From contig NZ_CP108487.1 in NCBI RefSeq assembly GCF_036226525.1, positions 7,564,001 through 7,628,000 of the forward strand: DNA of 64,000 nt, written 5' to 3'. Positions within the stretch are counted from its first letter, which is position 1. The number at the start of each line of letters is the position of its first letter. Shown one piece after another: positions 17,659-26,708 of the stretch. The translations under genes were made by a program, and so were the position numbers. The DNA is from Kribbella sp. NBC_01245. Its GTDB lineage: Bacteria; Actinomycetota; Actinomycetes; Propionibacteriales; Kribbellaceae. The notes beneath the pieces were generated by a model, which did no database searches, was not told where the DNA came from, and was given only the letters and a program-made list of their open reading frames with translations.

Positions 17659-17754
17659 TCATCGGTCCACCAGGGACGGGATGATCGCGATCAGCACGGT
17701 GACCACGACGCCGAACAGGATGCCTGCTGCGCTGAGAATTCCGGTGATGTCCAT
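17659..17754 (-). CDS. Possible 31-aa single-helix membrane peptide
   Basis: ATG 17754 to TGA 17659 encodes a 31-residue peptide starting MDITGILSAAGILF, with an uninterrupted hydrophobic helix followed by PSLVDR. Its stop lies directly against the stop of cystathionine beta-synthase. No good ribosome site is visible, so expression is uncertain, but the composition is that of real small membrane proteins. Confidence 0.4.
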   Translation of the reverse strand: MDITGILSAAGILFGVVVTVLIAIIPSLVDR

Positions 17755-17877
17755 GTATCAAGGTTCTTGCGAAAACACCCTTGATCCATCGGTCCGCGGA
17801 CCTGTCTTGCCATCCACCCTAGGTCGTAGCCCGCACCCTCCGGCTACGACTTAGGGAGGTACGCGTACCCGCCGGGG

Positions 17878-19320
17878 TCATCCGTTCAGATACTCGGCGG
17901 GGTTGAGCCGCCTGGTGCGACGCCAGTAGCCGGTCGTGAAATGCGGCCAGATCGTCGAGTTCCGCCCCTGCTCGTCCAGGTACCAGCTGGCACAGCCGGA
18001 CTGCCAGACCGTACCACCGAGATCCCGCTGCACCGAAGTCGCGAATCGCCGCTGCGCCTCCGGCCGGACCTCGACGGTCGACCCGGCCCGGATCCGCGCG
18101 AGCGCTTGGACGACGTACCGGACCTGGGCCTCGATCATGAACACCATCGAGCTGTGCGCCAGCACGGTATTGGGCCCGACCAGCAGGAACAGGTTCGGGA
18201 AGCCGGCCATCGTGATGCCGAGGTGTGCGCTGATGCCGTCGCGTTTCCACACCTCGTTGAGCTCGATGCCGTCGCGGCCGGTGATGCGCATCTTGGTCAG
18301 GTTCGCCGCGACCTGGAATCCGGTGCCGAGCACGATCGTGTCCGCCGGGTGCTCGACCCCGTCCGAGGTCTGTACGCCGTTGGGCGTGATCCGGGCGATT
18401 GGCGTCGTCACCACGCCGACGTTCGGCCGGGTGAGCGCCGGGTAGTACTCGTTCGACAGCAGGATCCGCTTGCACCCGATCTGGTAGTCCGGCGTGAGTT
18501 TCGCCCGCAGCTCCGGGTCCTTGACCTGCTTGTGCAAATGCCGTTTCGCCTGTATTTCAAGGGCTTTCAGCATCTTTGGGTGTACGGCGAACCCGGCGCC
18601 GCGTAGTTCCAGCGCCCAGTAGACGACGTTCCGGATGACCCGCTGGCCGATCGGAAGGCGCGCGTGCAAGGCCCGTTCGCGCGGCCCGATCGCGCGGTCG
18701 GGCTTCGGGGTGATCCAGGGCGGCGTCCGTTGGAAGAGCTCGAGCCGCGACGCCTGCTCCGCGACGGGTGGTACGAACTGGATCGCGCTCGCGCCCGTCC
18801 CGATCACCGCGACGCGCTTCCCGGTCAGGTCGACCGAGTGGTCCCAATGCGCCGAGTGCCAGACGTTTCCGGTGAACGACGAGAGGCCTGGCAGGTCCGG
18901 CGTATGCGGCTCGTGCAGACTGCCCACACCCGAGACGAGCGCGGCCGCGTCCACTTGCGAGCCGTCAGCCAGTACGACGGACCAGCCGTCGTCGCGCCAG
19001 GAGGCCTCGACCACCTCGGCGCCGTACCGGATGTGGTCGGCGATGTCGTACTTCTCGGCGCAGTGTTTGAGATACGCGAGGATCTCGTCCCAGGGCGCGA
19101 ACATGCGCGACCAATGCGGGTTCTGCTCGAACGAGAACGAGTAGAGGTACGACGGGACGTCGCAGGCGCAGCCGGGATACGTGTTGTCCCGCCAGGTGCC
19201 GCCGAGGTCGTCGCTCTTCTCCAGGATGACGAAATCGTGCACCCCGGCCAGCTTCAACTGGATACCCAGGCAGAGCCCGGCAAAGCCCGAACCGATGATG
19301 GCGACCCCGGTTTGCGTCAT
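17878..19320 (-). CDS. Flavin-containing monooxygenase (Baeyer-Villiger type)
   Basis: A 480-aa FAD/NADPH enzyme. The FAD-binding motif GSGFAG is at residues 10-15, the BVMO fingerprint FTGNVWHSAHWD (FxGxxxHxxxW) at about 150, and the second dinucleotide motif GTGASA at about 175. GTWRDNTYPGCACDVPS is the usual early BVMO block. It would insert oxygen into ketones or sulfides; the substrate is unknown. ATG 19320 gives the standard N-terminus. Confidence 0.88.
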   Translation of the reverse strand: MTQTGVAIIGSGFAGLCLGIQLKLAGVHDFVILEKSDDLGGTWRDNTYPGCACDVPSYLYSFSFEQNPHWSRMFAPWDEILAYLKHCAEKYDIADHIRYGAEVVEASWRDDGWSVVLADGSQVDAAALVSGVGSLHEPHTPDLPGLSSFTGNVWHSAHWDHSVDLTGKRVAVIGTGASAIQFVPPVAEQASRLELFQRTPPWITPKPDRAIGPRERALHARLPIGQRVIRNVVYWALELRGAGFAVHPKMLKALEIQAKRHLHKQVKDPELRAKLTPDYQIGCKRILLSNEYYPALTRPNVGVVTTPIARITPNGVQTSDGVEHPADTIVLGTGFQVAANLTKMRITGRDGIELNEVWKRDGISAHLGITMAGFPNLFLLVGPNTVLAHSSMVFMIEAQVRYVVQALARIRAGSTVEVRPEAQRRFATSVQRDLGGTVWQSGCASWYLDEQGRNSTIWPHFTTGYWRRTRRLNPAEYLNG

Positions 19321-19450
19321 AGCCGCCGAGGTTACCCGCCAGTCACGTCGTTTGTCAGCGGCCCAGGCGGCTACGAGGCCGGACACCGTCGGACGCGAAA
19401 TACGCGACTCATGGCGCAAGCGGACCGCCATGTCGTCCATGTCCCTCTCC

Positions 19451-19484
19451 CGCGAGTGGTCAGGTTATGACGCGTCCACTCACG
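19451..19484. repeat. Short palindrome, family B copy 2
   Basis: CGCGAGTGG (19451-19459) and CCACTCACG (19476-19484, one mismatch) enclose a loop differing from copy 1 only at two C/T positions. It lies 93 bp before the second IS110-type transposase. Confidence 0.75.
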
Positions 19485-21016
19485 TGATGCGATGAAGGGG
19501 CGGGGCCTCCCGCCCGTCGTGGTTTCCGAGTGATGCTCGGTGTGCAGGTTTTGCACGAGTGGGGAAGGAGGCCCCTTATGTGTGCAGAGTACGACGGTCG
19601 GCAGGTTGTGGGTATTGATCTGCATCGGCGGCGTTCGGTGATTGCTCGTCAGTCTGAGTCTGGTGAGTCGTTGGGGTGGGTCCGGATTGTGAATGACCGT
19701 GAGGTGTTGCGCGAGCAGATCGGGTTGGCGGGTCCGGTGCCGCGGGTCGTGGTCGAGGCCACGTATGGCTGGTACTGGGCGGTGGACGAGCTGCGGGCGG
19801 CGGGTGCGGAGGTGTATTTGGCGCATCCGCTGGGGGTGAAAGGGTTCAGGTACCGGCGGGTGAAAAACGATGTCCGGGACGCGTTCGATCTGGCGGATTT
19901 GTTGCGGATGGGGCGGTTGCCGCAGGCGTGGATCGCGCCGCCGCCGGTGCGGGAGGTGCGGGAGCTGGTGCGGTATCGGGCCAAGCTGGTGAAGGTCCGG
20001 TCGGGGTTGAAGGCGCAGGTTCATGCGGTGCTGGCCAAGAATGGTCTCGGGGCGAGGGTGAGTGACCTGTTCGGTGTCGCCGGGCGCGAATGGCTGGCGG
20101 GGTGCCGGTTGCCGGCGGCGTATGCGGTCCGGGTCGGGTCGCTGCTGGATCTGATCGATCATCTTGATCGGGAAGAGGCCCGGTTCGCGGCGTTGATTGC
20201 GGCCCGGCTGGCCGGTGATGAGGGGTATCGGGTGATTCAGCAGTTGCCTGGTGTCGGGCCGACGTTCGCGGCCGTGTTCGTGGTCGAGATCGGTGATGTG
20301 CACCGGTTCGCCAACGCCGCCGCGCTGGCCAGCTGGGCAGGGTTGACCCCGCGGCATCGTGAGTCCGACACGACCGTTCACCGCGGTCACATCAGCAAGC
20401 AGGGCTCCCGGCTGGTGCGGTGGGCAGCGGTGGAGGCCGTGCAGCACGCCACCGTGGCCAAGATCGCTGCCGACCGGCACCGCATCGAGCAACGCCGCGG
20501 TACCAACATCGCCAAGGTCGCCGCGGCCCGCAAACTACTCACCCTGGTCTATTACGGGCTGCGCGACCACGAGATCCGTGCGCTGGCCCGCTGCCAGGAC
20601 CCGGTATGAGTAGCTCGACCGCAGCGCACGCAGGGTCGTTGAGTGGTCAGACCTCCCGATCCCGAACCGGTGATCCAGGGCACGGTCGTTGTACGTGATT
20701 GACCTCGCGCGCTGCGGGCCGAACCACTCCATGCCCCCAAGACCTGCGGGGCGAAGGGATGACAGGGCAGTCGAGCAACCCGACCTGCCGGACCCTTGCA
20801 CAAGACAAGGGATGGAGAACCGACCCACAACCCCTATACCGGCATTCCGGTCACAGCAAGGCTGGCGATGGTCTACGACCAGCGTCAAGACCAAGCCCTC
20901 CGGGCGGCCTCCGGCCGGCCCTGACCCCGGCCGCACACCACGCTGCCCAAAACCCGACCGGAACCCCACAAAACACGCACCCACCAGCCCCTTGCACAAC
21001 CCCACCCCTTCAGGGA
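19485..21016 (+). mobile_element. IS110-type insertion sequence 2 (approximate ends)
   Basis: Bounds are inferred, not seen directly: on the left a family B palindrome (19451-19484) and on the right an inverted half copy TGACCACTCGCGG (21017-21029). The enclosed 1.5 kb is a normal IS110 size, with about 400 bp of non-coding sequence after the transposase. Confidence 0.45.
19578..20609 (+). CDS. IS110-family transposase (second type)
   Basis: A 343-aa DEDD transposase, clearly different from the one at 9.7 kb. The four acidic positions are visible in VGIDLHRR, VVEATYGWYW and KNDVRDAFDLADL. The C-terminal domain has LPGVGPTFAAVFVVEIG and GHISKQGSRLVRW with the conserved Ser. ATG 19578 follows GGAAGGAGG. 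No frameshift or missing residue is seen, so it may be functional. Confidence 0.9.
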   Translation: MCAEYDGRQVVGIDLHRRRSVIARQSESGESLGWVRIVNDREVLREQIGLAGPVPRVVVEATYGWYWAVDELRAAGAEVYLAHPLGVKGFRYRRVKNDVRDAFDLADLLRMGRLPQAWIAPPPVREVRELVRYRAKLVKVRSGLKAQVHAVLAKNGLGARVSDLFGVAGREWLAGCRLPAAYAVRVGSLLDLIDHLDREEARFAALIAARLAGDEGYRVIQQLPGVGPTFAAVFVVEIGDVHRFANAAALASWAGLTPRHRESDTTVHRGHISKQGSRLVRWAAVEAVQHATVAKIAADRHRIEQRRGTNIAKVAAARKLLTLVYYGLRDHEIRALARCQDPV

Positions 21017-21048
21017 TGACCACTCGCGGCGAAAGGAGGGGGAAGACC
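20610..21048. other. Non-coding right part of IS110 element 2
   Basis: About 440 bp without a credible gene. GAGTGGTCAG near 20641 and its inverse near 21018 echo the family B palindrome. The rest may hold the element's structural RNA and its right end. Confidence 0.4.
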
Positions 21049-21125
21049 GGACCGCCAGGTCCACACGGAGACTCGAAACGGGCCGGACCGAGGCGAAATC
21101 GGCCTCCGTGTGGACCTGGCCGTCC
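21049..21125. repeat. Long stem-loop repeat, family A copy 2
   Basis: Arms 21049-21070 and 21104-21125 pair at 21 of 22 positions (GGACCGCCAGGTCCACACGG...), with a ~33-nt loop containing a GCGAAATCGGCC patch like that of copy 1. Confidence 0.85.
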
Positions 21126-21187
21126 GCTTCAACCGCAGGTGTCAGCCGACAGCCGCCGAGCTGCGCGCACGGGCACTCGGAAACAAG

Positions 21188-22447
21188 TCAGTGGTCAGCG
21201 AGGCGGTAGAGGGTTTCGCCGGCGTTGGGGACGACGAAGGTGTCGGGGTCTGACTCGTAGGACTTGAGGTCGAAGGTGGCCAGGTCGAGGTAGCCGAGGT
21301 CGGCGCCGCGGACGATGTGCTCGGGGATGCTCGTCACGAGAGTCACCTGGACCCGGCACTTCTCGCCTTCGGCCTCCGAGTACGTCCCGGCGCCGCGGAG
21401 GTGGGTCGAGTGGGCCAGGACGCCCCAGTGGACGGACTTGAAGCGGTCCCACTGGGCGAGGAAGTAGTCGCGGCAGTGGTAGCCGATCTGCTCGATCTCC
21501 GGATGCATGGCGGCGATGTGCGTGACGTGCGGGGCGTAGAGGATGACCTCGCCGCCATCCGCGACGACCGGTTCGAGTTTGTAGAAGCCCTTCGCGGCGG
21601 TCCAGATGTCCTGGTACTTCGGCGGCATCACCGACACCACGCGCTGCACCGGCTTGTCGAGATACCGCACGTGCGTCTCGGCCGAAACCGCCGCGGCCGC
21701 CTCCCACGACGTACGGGTGTCGCCGAAGGCCACGGCGTGCAGGGCGGACGTCCCAGACTGGGCGACGACCGACAGCGCGAGCTTCTCGGCCGGGATCAGC
21801 TCGGCGGCCGCATCGATCAAGGCGCGCACGGGCGTGATGCCGCGAGTGCCGATGATGTCCGAGCTGGTGATCAACGCGCCGAGCCAGTGCGACAGGTCGA
21901 TCACCTCCTGCCCAGCAACCCCCGGAAAGAAGTACTTGTTGCCGCCGGAGAAGCCGACCACCTCGTGCGGGAACACCGGTCCCACGACCAACGCGACATC
22001 GTGCTCGACGACGGCCCGGTTGAGTCGTACGGCGACCTCCTCGTGCAGCAGGCCATTCGAGATCTCGCCGACCCGGTCGGCGCCGATCGTGCCGAGGTGC
22101 ACGAACGTCGCGGGGTCGGACCACTCGTGGTTCAGCACCTCCATGCCGGGATAGTCGCCACCGAGGTGAGTCTCGATCTCGGCCGGCGTCATCGCGGCGT
22201 GCGTGCCGAGGGCGATCAGCGTGGTCAGGCGGCTCACCCGGCCGGTCAACGCGCCGTGCACCGCTCTCATCAGAAGCGGCAGCGGGCAACTCCGGGTGGC
22301 GTCGGGCACGATCACGCAGACGCTGCGACCGTCCAGACCGGCACCCGCGAGGGCCTCGTGCACGAAGGCCGTGACCTGGTCATCCGCCAGCACCTCGTCC
22401 GGCCCGCCGATGACCGCGGCCGGGCGTACGTCGTACAGCGTGGTCAT
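21188..22447 (-). CDS. larA: LarA-family nickel-pincer racemase
   Basis: A 419-aa homologue of lactate racemase LarA. The cofactor residues match by spacing: His161, Lys171 (in GFSGGNKYFFPG) and His187, the same 10- and 16-residue intervals as His174/Lys184/His200 of the characterised enzyme; His83 lies in a GTHAAM motif. Lys171 would carry the covalent nickel pincer nucleotide. Substrate could be lactate or another 2-hydroxyacid. No larB, larC or larE maturation genes are in the window. ATG 22447 follows GGAG. Confidence 0.85.
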   Translation of the reverse strand: MTTLYDVRPAAVIGGPDEVLADDQVTAFVHEALAGAGLDGRSVCVIVPDATRSCPLPLLMRAVHGALTGRVSRLTTLIALGTHAAMTPAEIETHLGGDYPGMEVLNHEWSDPATFVHLGTIGADRVGEISNGLLHEEVAVRLNRAVVEHDVALVVGPVFPHEVVGFSGGNKYFFPGVAGQEVIDLSHWLGALITSSDIIGTRGITPVRALIDAAAELIPAEKLALSVVAQSGTSALHAVAFGDTRTSWEAAAAVSAETHVRYLDKPVQRVVSVMPPKYQDIWTAAKGFYKLEPVVADGGEVILYAPHVTHIAAMHPEIEQIGYHCRDYFLAQWDRFKSVHWGVLAHSTHLRGAGTYSEAEGEKCRVQVTLVTSIPEHIVRGADLGYLDLATFDLKSYESDPDTFVVPNAGETLYRLADH

Positions 22448-22486
22448 GGCAACTCCTTCGAGGGCACACGGTAACCGCTTGCAAGA

Positions 22487-23077
22487 CTACGGCCAGCCGA
22501 GCATCGCGGTCTCGGCGACTGCCTCCAGGTCGGCGCGGCTGGCGCCGTCGCGGGCTTGCTGGGACATGCCTTGCAGGGTGGCTGCCGTGTAGATCGCGAG
22601 GTGGCGTGCGCTGGTTCCCTTCGGCAGGACGCCCGCGCTGATGTCGGTCTTGATCCGGTTCTCGAGGTGGGCCAGGTTCTCCGCTCGCAGGGCGCGCAGT
22701 TTCTCCTCGACCCCGGCCGAGGCGGGCGTGCAGTTCTGGCCGGCCGAGATGACCAGGCAGCCTTGCGGATGGGCCGGATCGGTGTAACGCGCGGCGGCCT
22801 CGCGCAGCACTCGCGCAACGCCGTCCCGGGCGGTCGGTTCCTCGGCCAGCGCACGCGCGGTGAAGTCGCCGTACGTCGCCTGGTAGGTCTCGACCACCTC
22901 GTCGAAGAGCTTCCGTTTGTCGCCGAAGGCCGCGTAGAGACTGGGTGCGCCGATCGACATCGCGCTGGTCAGATCGGCCATCGAGGTGGCGTCGTAACCG
23001 TGCCGCCAGAAGGCCAGCATCGCCTGGTGCAGCGCGGCCTCGCGGTCGAAGGAGCGAGGGCGCCCGAGCTTGGTCAT
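22487..23077 (-). CDS. TetR-family repressor
   Basis: A 196-aa regulator. The N-terminal HTH is typical (RPRSFDREAALHQAMLAFWRHGYDATSMADL, then GAPSLYAAFGDKRKLF); quoted here in pieces it covers residues 5-50. The C-terminal domain contains Cys residues (PQGCLVISAGQNC) like TetR_C members of the oxidative or quinone-responsive type. Divergent from the SDR gene, which it probably represses; shared operator candidates lie between. ATG 23077 is chosen; ATG 23086 is possible. Confidence 0.88.
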   Translation of the reverse strand: MTKLGRPRSFDREAALHQAMLAFWRHGYDATSMADLTSAMSIGAPSLYAAFGDKRKLFDEVVETYQATYGDFTARALAEEPTARDGVARVLREAAARYTDPAHPQGCLVISAGQNCTPASAGVEEKLRALRAENLAHLENRIKTDISAGVLPKGTSARHLAIYTAATLQGMSQQARDGASRADLEAVAETAMLGWP

Positions 23078-23092
23078 GAGACCCATTCTATA

Positions 23093-23136
23093 ACGATCGC
23101 TAAAGATCGTGCTACGGTCTGGCTTCTGTAACGATC
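23093..23136. promoter_or_regulatory. Operator candidate for TetR/SDR pair
   Basis: ACGATC (23093-23098) and GATCGT (23105-23110) form an inverted repeat with a 6-nt spacer, and a further ACGATC stands at 23131-23136. They fill the 79-bp divergent promoter region. Confidence 0.55.
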
Positions 23137-23156
23137 ATTCGAGAAAGGTGCGGACC

Positions 23157-23885
23157 ATGAAAACGGCACTCATCACCGGTGGCAGTCGCGGTATCGGCCG
23201 GGCGATCTCGCTGCGGCTGGCCCGGGACGGCGTGCGGGTCGCGGTCCACTACGGCCGCAATGACGAAGCCGCGAAGCAGACCGTCGCGGAAATCGAGGCG
23301 TTCGGCGGTCAGGCGTTCGCGATCAAGGCCGAGTTGTCCGAGCCTGGTGCGGTCGCGCGACTTTGGCTGGCCTTCGATGCCCAGGCGGACGGCCTCGACA
23401 TCCTCGTCAACAACGCCGCGGTCATTGCCCCTGGCCCCTTTTCCGGCCAGACCGAAGGGCAGCTCGACCAACTCCTCAAGGTGAACGTCCAGGCGCCGTT
23501 CTTCCTTATTCAGCAGGGGCTTTCGCGGCTACGGGATGCCGGCCGGATCGTCAACATCACCTCCGGCGTGACGCGGATCGCGTTCCCCGAGGATGTCGCC
23601 TACTCGATCACCAAGGGCGCGCTCAGCACGATGACGCTCGCGCTGGCGAAGGAACTCGGGCCACGCGGTATCACCGTCAATTCCGTTGCCCCCGGCATCG
23701 TCGAGACCGACATGAACTCCTGGCTGGCAGACCCCGTCGCGGCCGAAGCGGCAGCGTCGTACTCGGTCTTCCATCGGGTCGGGCAGCCGGCGGACGTCGC
23801 CGACGTGGTCGCGTTCGTGGTCTCGGACGACGCCCGCTGGGTCACTGGTCAGTACGTCGACGCGACCGGCGGTTCGCAACTGTGA
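23157..23885 (+). CDS. Short-chain dehydrogenase/reductase
   Basis: A 242-aa classical SDR. It has the cofactor motif TGGSRGIG (residues 7-14), NNAA, catalytic Ser in NITSGVTR and YSITK (Tyr/Lys pair) in the usual positions, then PGIVETDM. Close in style to FabG-like reductases with NADPH preference (Arg after the Gly motif). The substrate is unknown. Regulated together with or by the divergent TetR. Confidence 0.9.
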   Translation: MKTALITGGSRGIGRAISLRLARDGVRVAVHYGRNDEAAKQTVAEIEAFGGQAFAIKAELSEPGAVARLWLAFDAQADGLDILVNNAAVIAPGPFSGQTEGQLDQLLKVNVQAPFFLIQQGLSRLRDAGRIVNITSGVTRIAFPEDVAYSITKGALSTMTLALAKELGPRGITVNSVAPGIVETDMNSWLADPVAAEAAASYSVFHRVGQPADVADVVAFVVSDDARWVTGQYVDATGGSQL

Positions 23886-24002
23886 CCGAGCGGAAACACC
23901 TTGTATGCAGGCGATTCGCGTCATCTCGCGGTAATCCCTGAGCTGTTGACCGGGCTCGACCGCAGGCGTTCCATCGGAGCCAACGAGTCCGAAGGGGGAA
24001 CC

Positions 24003-25376
24003 ATGAGCGACACGATCATGCCTGCCAAGGCGATCGGCGGTTTCGGGGGAGCGCAGTTGCAACCGGGCGATCCGGCGTACGACGAAGCGCGGACGCTTTT
24101 CAACTCGATGGTCGACAAACGGCCCGCGTTGATCGCGCAATGCGAGTCGGTGGCCGATGTGGTCGCGGCGGTGGAGTACGGCGTCGACCAGGGGCTCGAG
24201 ATCGCCGTACGCGCTGGTGGTCACGGCGTGACCGGCGCTGCCCTCTCCGAAGGCGGTCTCGTTATCGACGTGCGGCGGATGAACCAGGCCGAGGTCGATC
24301 CGGACGCGCGCACGGTCAAGGTCGGCGGCGGCGCGATCTGGGCGGACCTCGACAACGCGTGCCAGCCGTACAACCTGGCCACGACGGGCGGGCGGGTCTC
24401 GACCACCGGCGTCGCGGGGCTGACGTTGGGCGGTGGTTCGGGTTGGCTCGAACGCAAGCTCGGTCTGGCCTGCGACAACCTGCTGGAGGTCGAACTCGTC
24501 CTCGCGGACGGCCGGCTCGTCACGGCCAGCGAGACGTCCAACCCCGAGTTGTTCTGGGCGTTGCACGGCGGCGGTGGGAACTTCGGTGTCGCCACGTCCT
24601 TGACGTTCCGGGTCCATTCGTTGCCCGCGACAACCTTGGCGATGCTGTTCTGGCCCGCCTCGGCCGGGCCTGAAGTGTTTCGCGCCTATCGAGATCTGAT
24701 CGAGCAAGGAGCGCCGGAGGAACTTGGTGGTGGGACCCTCTATCTGACCGGTCCGCCGGAGGAGTTCATGCCGGCCCATCTGCAGGGCGAGCTGATCGTC
24801 GGCTCGGCCGCGGTGATGATGGGCGACGAGCACGAGCTGCGCGAGGTGTTCCAGCCGATGTTCGACCTCGCGCCGGAAGGTGCCCTGGTCGCGGAGATGC
24901 CCTATGCCGAGCTCCAGTCGGCGCTCGACGATCCGCCCGGCTACCGCAACTACTGGTCCGCGGCACATCTCAACACGCTGCCGGACGAGGCGATCGACTT
25001 GTTCTGCGGGCGAGCCAGTGCGATGCCGATGCCGTCGCCATCGCAACAGGCGTTACTTCCGTGGGGCGGGGCCGTCGCGCGGGAAGCCGACCGCTGGCCG
25101 CTGCCGCACCGGAGCGCTAGCTGGACGGTGCATCCGTTCGGCCTCTGGCCGGATCCGGACCAGGACACGGTCGGTATCGCCTGGGCCCGGGACCTCGTCG
25201 CCGAGCTGAAGCCGTTCTCCACTGGCGCGGTGTACCTGAACTTCATCGGTGACGAGGGACGGGACCGGGTGGTCGCGGGCTTCGGGCAGGCGAACTACGA
25301 CCGGTTGACCAGGGTCAAGGGCGAATTCGACCCGGGCAACGTGTTCCACCTGAACCACAACATCCGGCCGGCCTAG
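24003..25376 (+). CDS. FAD-linked oxidase of the berberine-bridge type
   Basis: A 457-aa PCMH-type flavoprotein. The FAD domain shows VRAGGHGVTGAAL, where the His would bind FAD covalently. The second covalent anchor (Cys) of bicovalent members is absent: the matching stretch reads GGRVSTTGVAG. The BBE C-terminal motif is FDPGNVFHLNHNI. It likely oxidises a sugar or secondary metabolite using O2. GAAGGGGGA precedes ATG 24003. Lies 117 bp after the SDR gene on the same strand. Confidence 0.88.
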   Translation: MSDTIMPAKAIGGFGGAQLQPGDPAYDEARTLFNSMVDKRPALIAQCESVADVVAAVEYGVDQGLEIAVRAGGHGVTGAALSEGGLVIDVRRMNQAEVDPDARTVKVGGGAIWADLDNACQPYNLATTGGRVSTTGVAGLTLGGGSGWLERKLGLACDNLLEVELVLADGRLVTASETSNPELFWALHGGGGNFGVATSLTFRVHSLPATTLAMLFWPASAGPEVFRAYRDLIEQGAPEELGGGTLYLTGPPEEFMPAHLQGELIVGSAAVMMGDEHELREVFQPMFDLAPEGALVAEMPYAELQSALDDPPGYRNYWSAAHLNTLPDEAIDLFCGRASAMPMPSPSQQALLPWGGAVAREADRWPLPHRSASWTVHPFGLWPDPDQDTVGIAWARDLVAELKPFSTGAVYLNFIGDEGRDRVVAGFGQANYDRLTRVKGEFDPGNVFHLNHNIRPA

Positions 25377-25422
25377 AACTGGTGCCGCCGCCGAGGGGCG
25401 GGACGGCGGCGGCACTTCCTTT

Positions 25423-25586
25423 AGTGTCCCGTGTCCGAAGTTCCTTGGCGATTGCGGCGCCCAGGCACGCACCTCGCGGCACTGGAGAAGCATCCACGAT
25501 GCTCCGCATCGAGGACCCTTCTCCAGCACCGCGATGCACGCACCTGAACACCGCAATCACTCAAGGCACTTCGGACACGGGACACT
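25423..25586. mobile_element. MITE-like 164-bp imperfect palindrome
   Basis: Two ~80-nt arms starting AGTGTCCCGTGTCCGAAG are inverted copies meeting near 25505, with scattered mismatches. The outer ends are nearly perfect and the element encodes nothing. It sits between two converging genes, and its right edge supplies the TAA stop of the hydrolase gene (25587-25589). Confidence 0.75.
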
Positions 25587-26588
25587 TTAGATCGCTTTGG
25601 CGATGGCGATGTTGCCGTCCAGACGGGCGCCGGCCTCGTAGATCATGTACTCGACGCCGTTGTCGGTGCCGAACGATGGTGCGGCGCAGCGGCCGTTGTC
25701 CGGGAAGCCCGCGAGCGGCCGGTGGAAGACGCCGAGGTGGTTGCGCCGGTCGAAGTTGTTGCCGACCTCGGTGATCCGCATACTGCCGCCGGACTCGATA
25801 TTCGTGTGATAGATGACGTACGTCGAACCGTTGCGCTTGGCAAGCGTCGGTGCGCCGAGGTTGATCGCGCCGACCTCCTGCGGGGTGATCAACGGCGTCT
25901 GCGCGAAGGTCCAGGTCCGCCCGTCCGGTGACCAGCCCCAGCCGATCGTCCGGCGGTTGGTCTGGTTGTTGATCATGAAGACCATCACGTAGCGCGCATT
26001 GCGGGACGGGATGTCGTGCCGGAAAACTCGCGCGTACGACGCTTCCGTGGTGCCGGATGGCAGCATGCCCGTATTCAGCACCACCTTGTCGTACGTGAAG
26101 TTGATGCCGTTCTTCGATCGCGCCAACCGGGTGGTGGTGTTCTCGCCGTGGAAGTACATCCACATTTCGTCGACGTCGTCGTTCCACATCACGTGCGGAG
26201 ACGAGACGTGCGAGACGTTGTAGAACGGCGACCACGTGCGCGAGATGATCGGATTGCTGTGGTATTCCGTGTAAGGCCCGCCGAGCGAATTCGAGTAGGA
26301 AAGGCAAAGGCCGCCGGGCGCGTCATGCGGTGCGTAATAGAGGTAGAACCGGGCCAGCGGATTGGCGATCCGGCCGGTGGTGCCGCGGACGCAGGGGAAG
26401 ATCAGTTCACCGGTAGGGTTGTAGCGCAGGTTCGCCTTGTTGAAGGCCGTCCGCACGTAGGCGTAGTCCGGGAAGCCGGCCGGTGCCGCCGTGGCGGGGG
26501 TCGCCAACGGGACGCCGGTGGCGAGTCCCAGACCCACTCCGGCACCACCTCGCAGCAGGGTGCGGCGACTGACGGATTCGTTGCTCAT
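25587..26588 (-). CDS. Tat-exported beta-propeller glycosyl hydrolase-like protein
   Basis: A 333-aa secreted protein with a twin-arginine signal (SRRTLLRGG followed by a hydrophobic run and an Ala-rich cleavage site). The mature part reads as a five-bladed propeller of the GH43/GH32/GH117-type (repeated strands such as ARFYLYYAPHD, DEMWMYFHGE, YVMVFMIN, STYVIYHT, EYMIYEA). Catalytic acids cannot be assigned with confidence. The divergent LacI regulator suggests a role in sugar use. The gene ends exactly at the MITE-like element. Confidence 0.75.
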   Translation of the reverse strand: MSNESVSRRTLLRGGAGVGLGLATGVPLATPATAAPAGFPDYAYVRTAFNKANLRYNPTGELIFPCVRGTTGRIANPLARFYLYYAPHDAPGGLCLSYSNSLGGPYTEYHSNPIISRTWSPFYNVSHVSSPHVMWNDDVDEMWMYFHGENTTTRLARSKNGINFTYDKVVLNTGMLPSGTTEASYARVFRHDIPSRNARYVMVFMINNQTNRRTIGWGWSPDGRTWTFAQTPLITPQEVGAINLGAPTLAKRNGSTYVIYHTNIESGGSMRITEVGNNFDRRNHLGVFHRPLAGFPDNGRCAAPSFGTDNGVEYMIYEAGARLDGNIAIAKAI

Positions 26589-26663
26589 TCGGTTTCCTCC
26601 TGAAGCTGAGCTGCCTGCCCCTGGTCAGCGAGTGTGGCCAGCGCTACGCTGCCGGTCAAGGTG

Positions 26664-26677
26664 CTAATACGCATTAG
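26664..26677. promoter_or_regulatory. LacI-type operator candidate
   Basis: CTAATACGCATTAG is a nearly perfect 14-bp palindrome centred on CG, the normal form of LacI-family operators. It lies between the divergent hydrolase and LacI genes. Confidence 0.65.
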
Positions 26678-26708
26678 TCAAGGTGTTCAGGGATTACTAG
26701 GAGATGGC

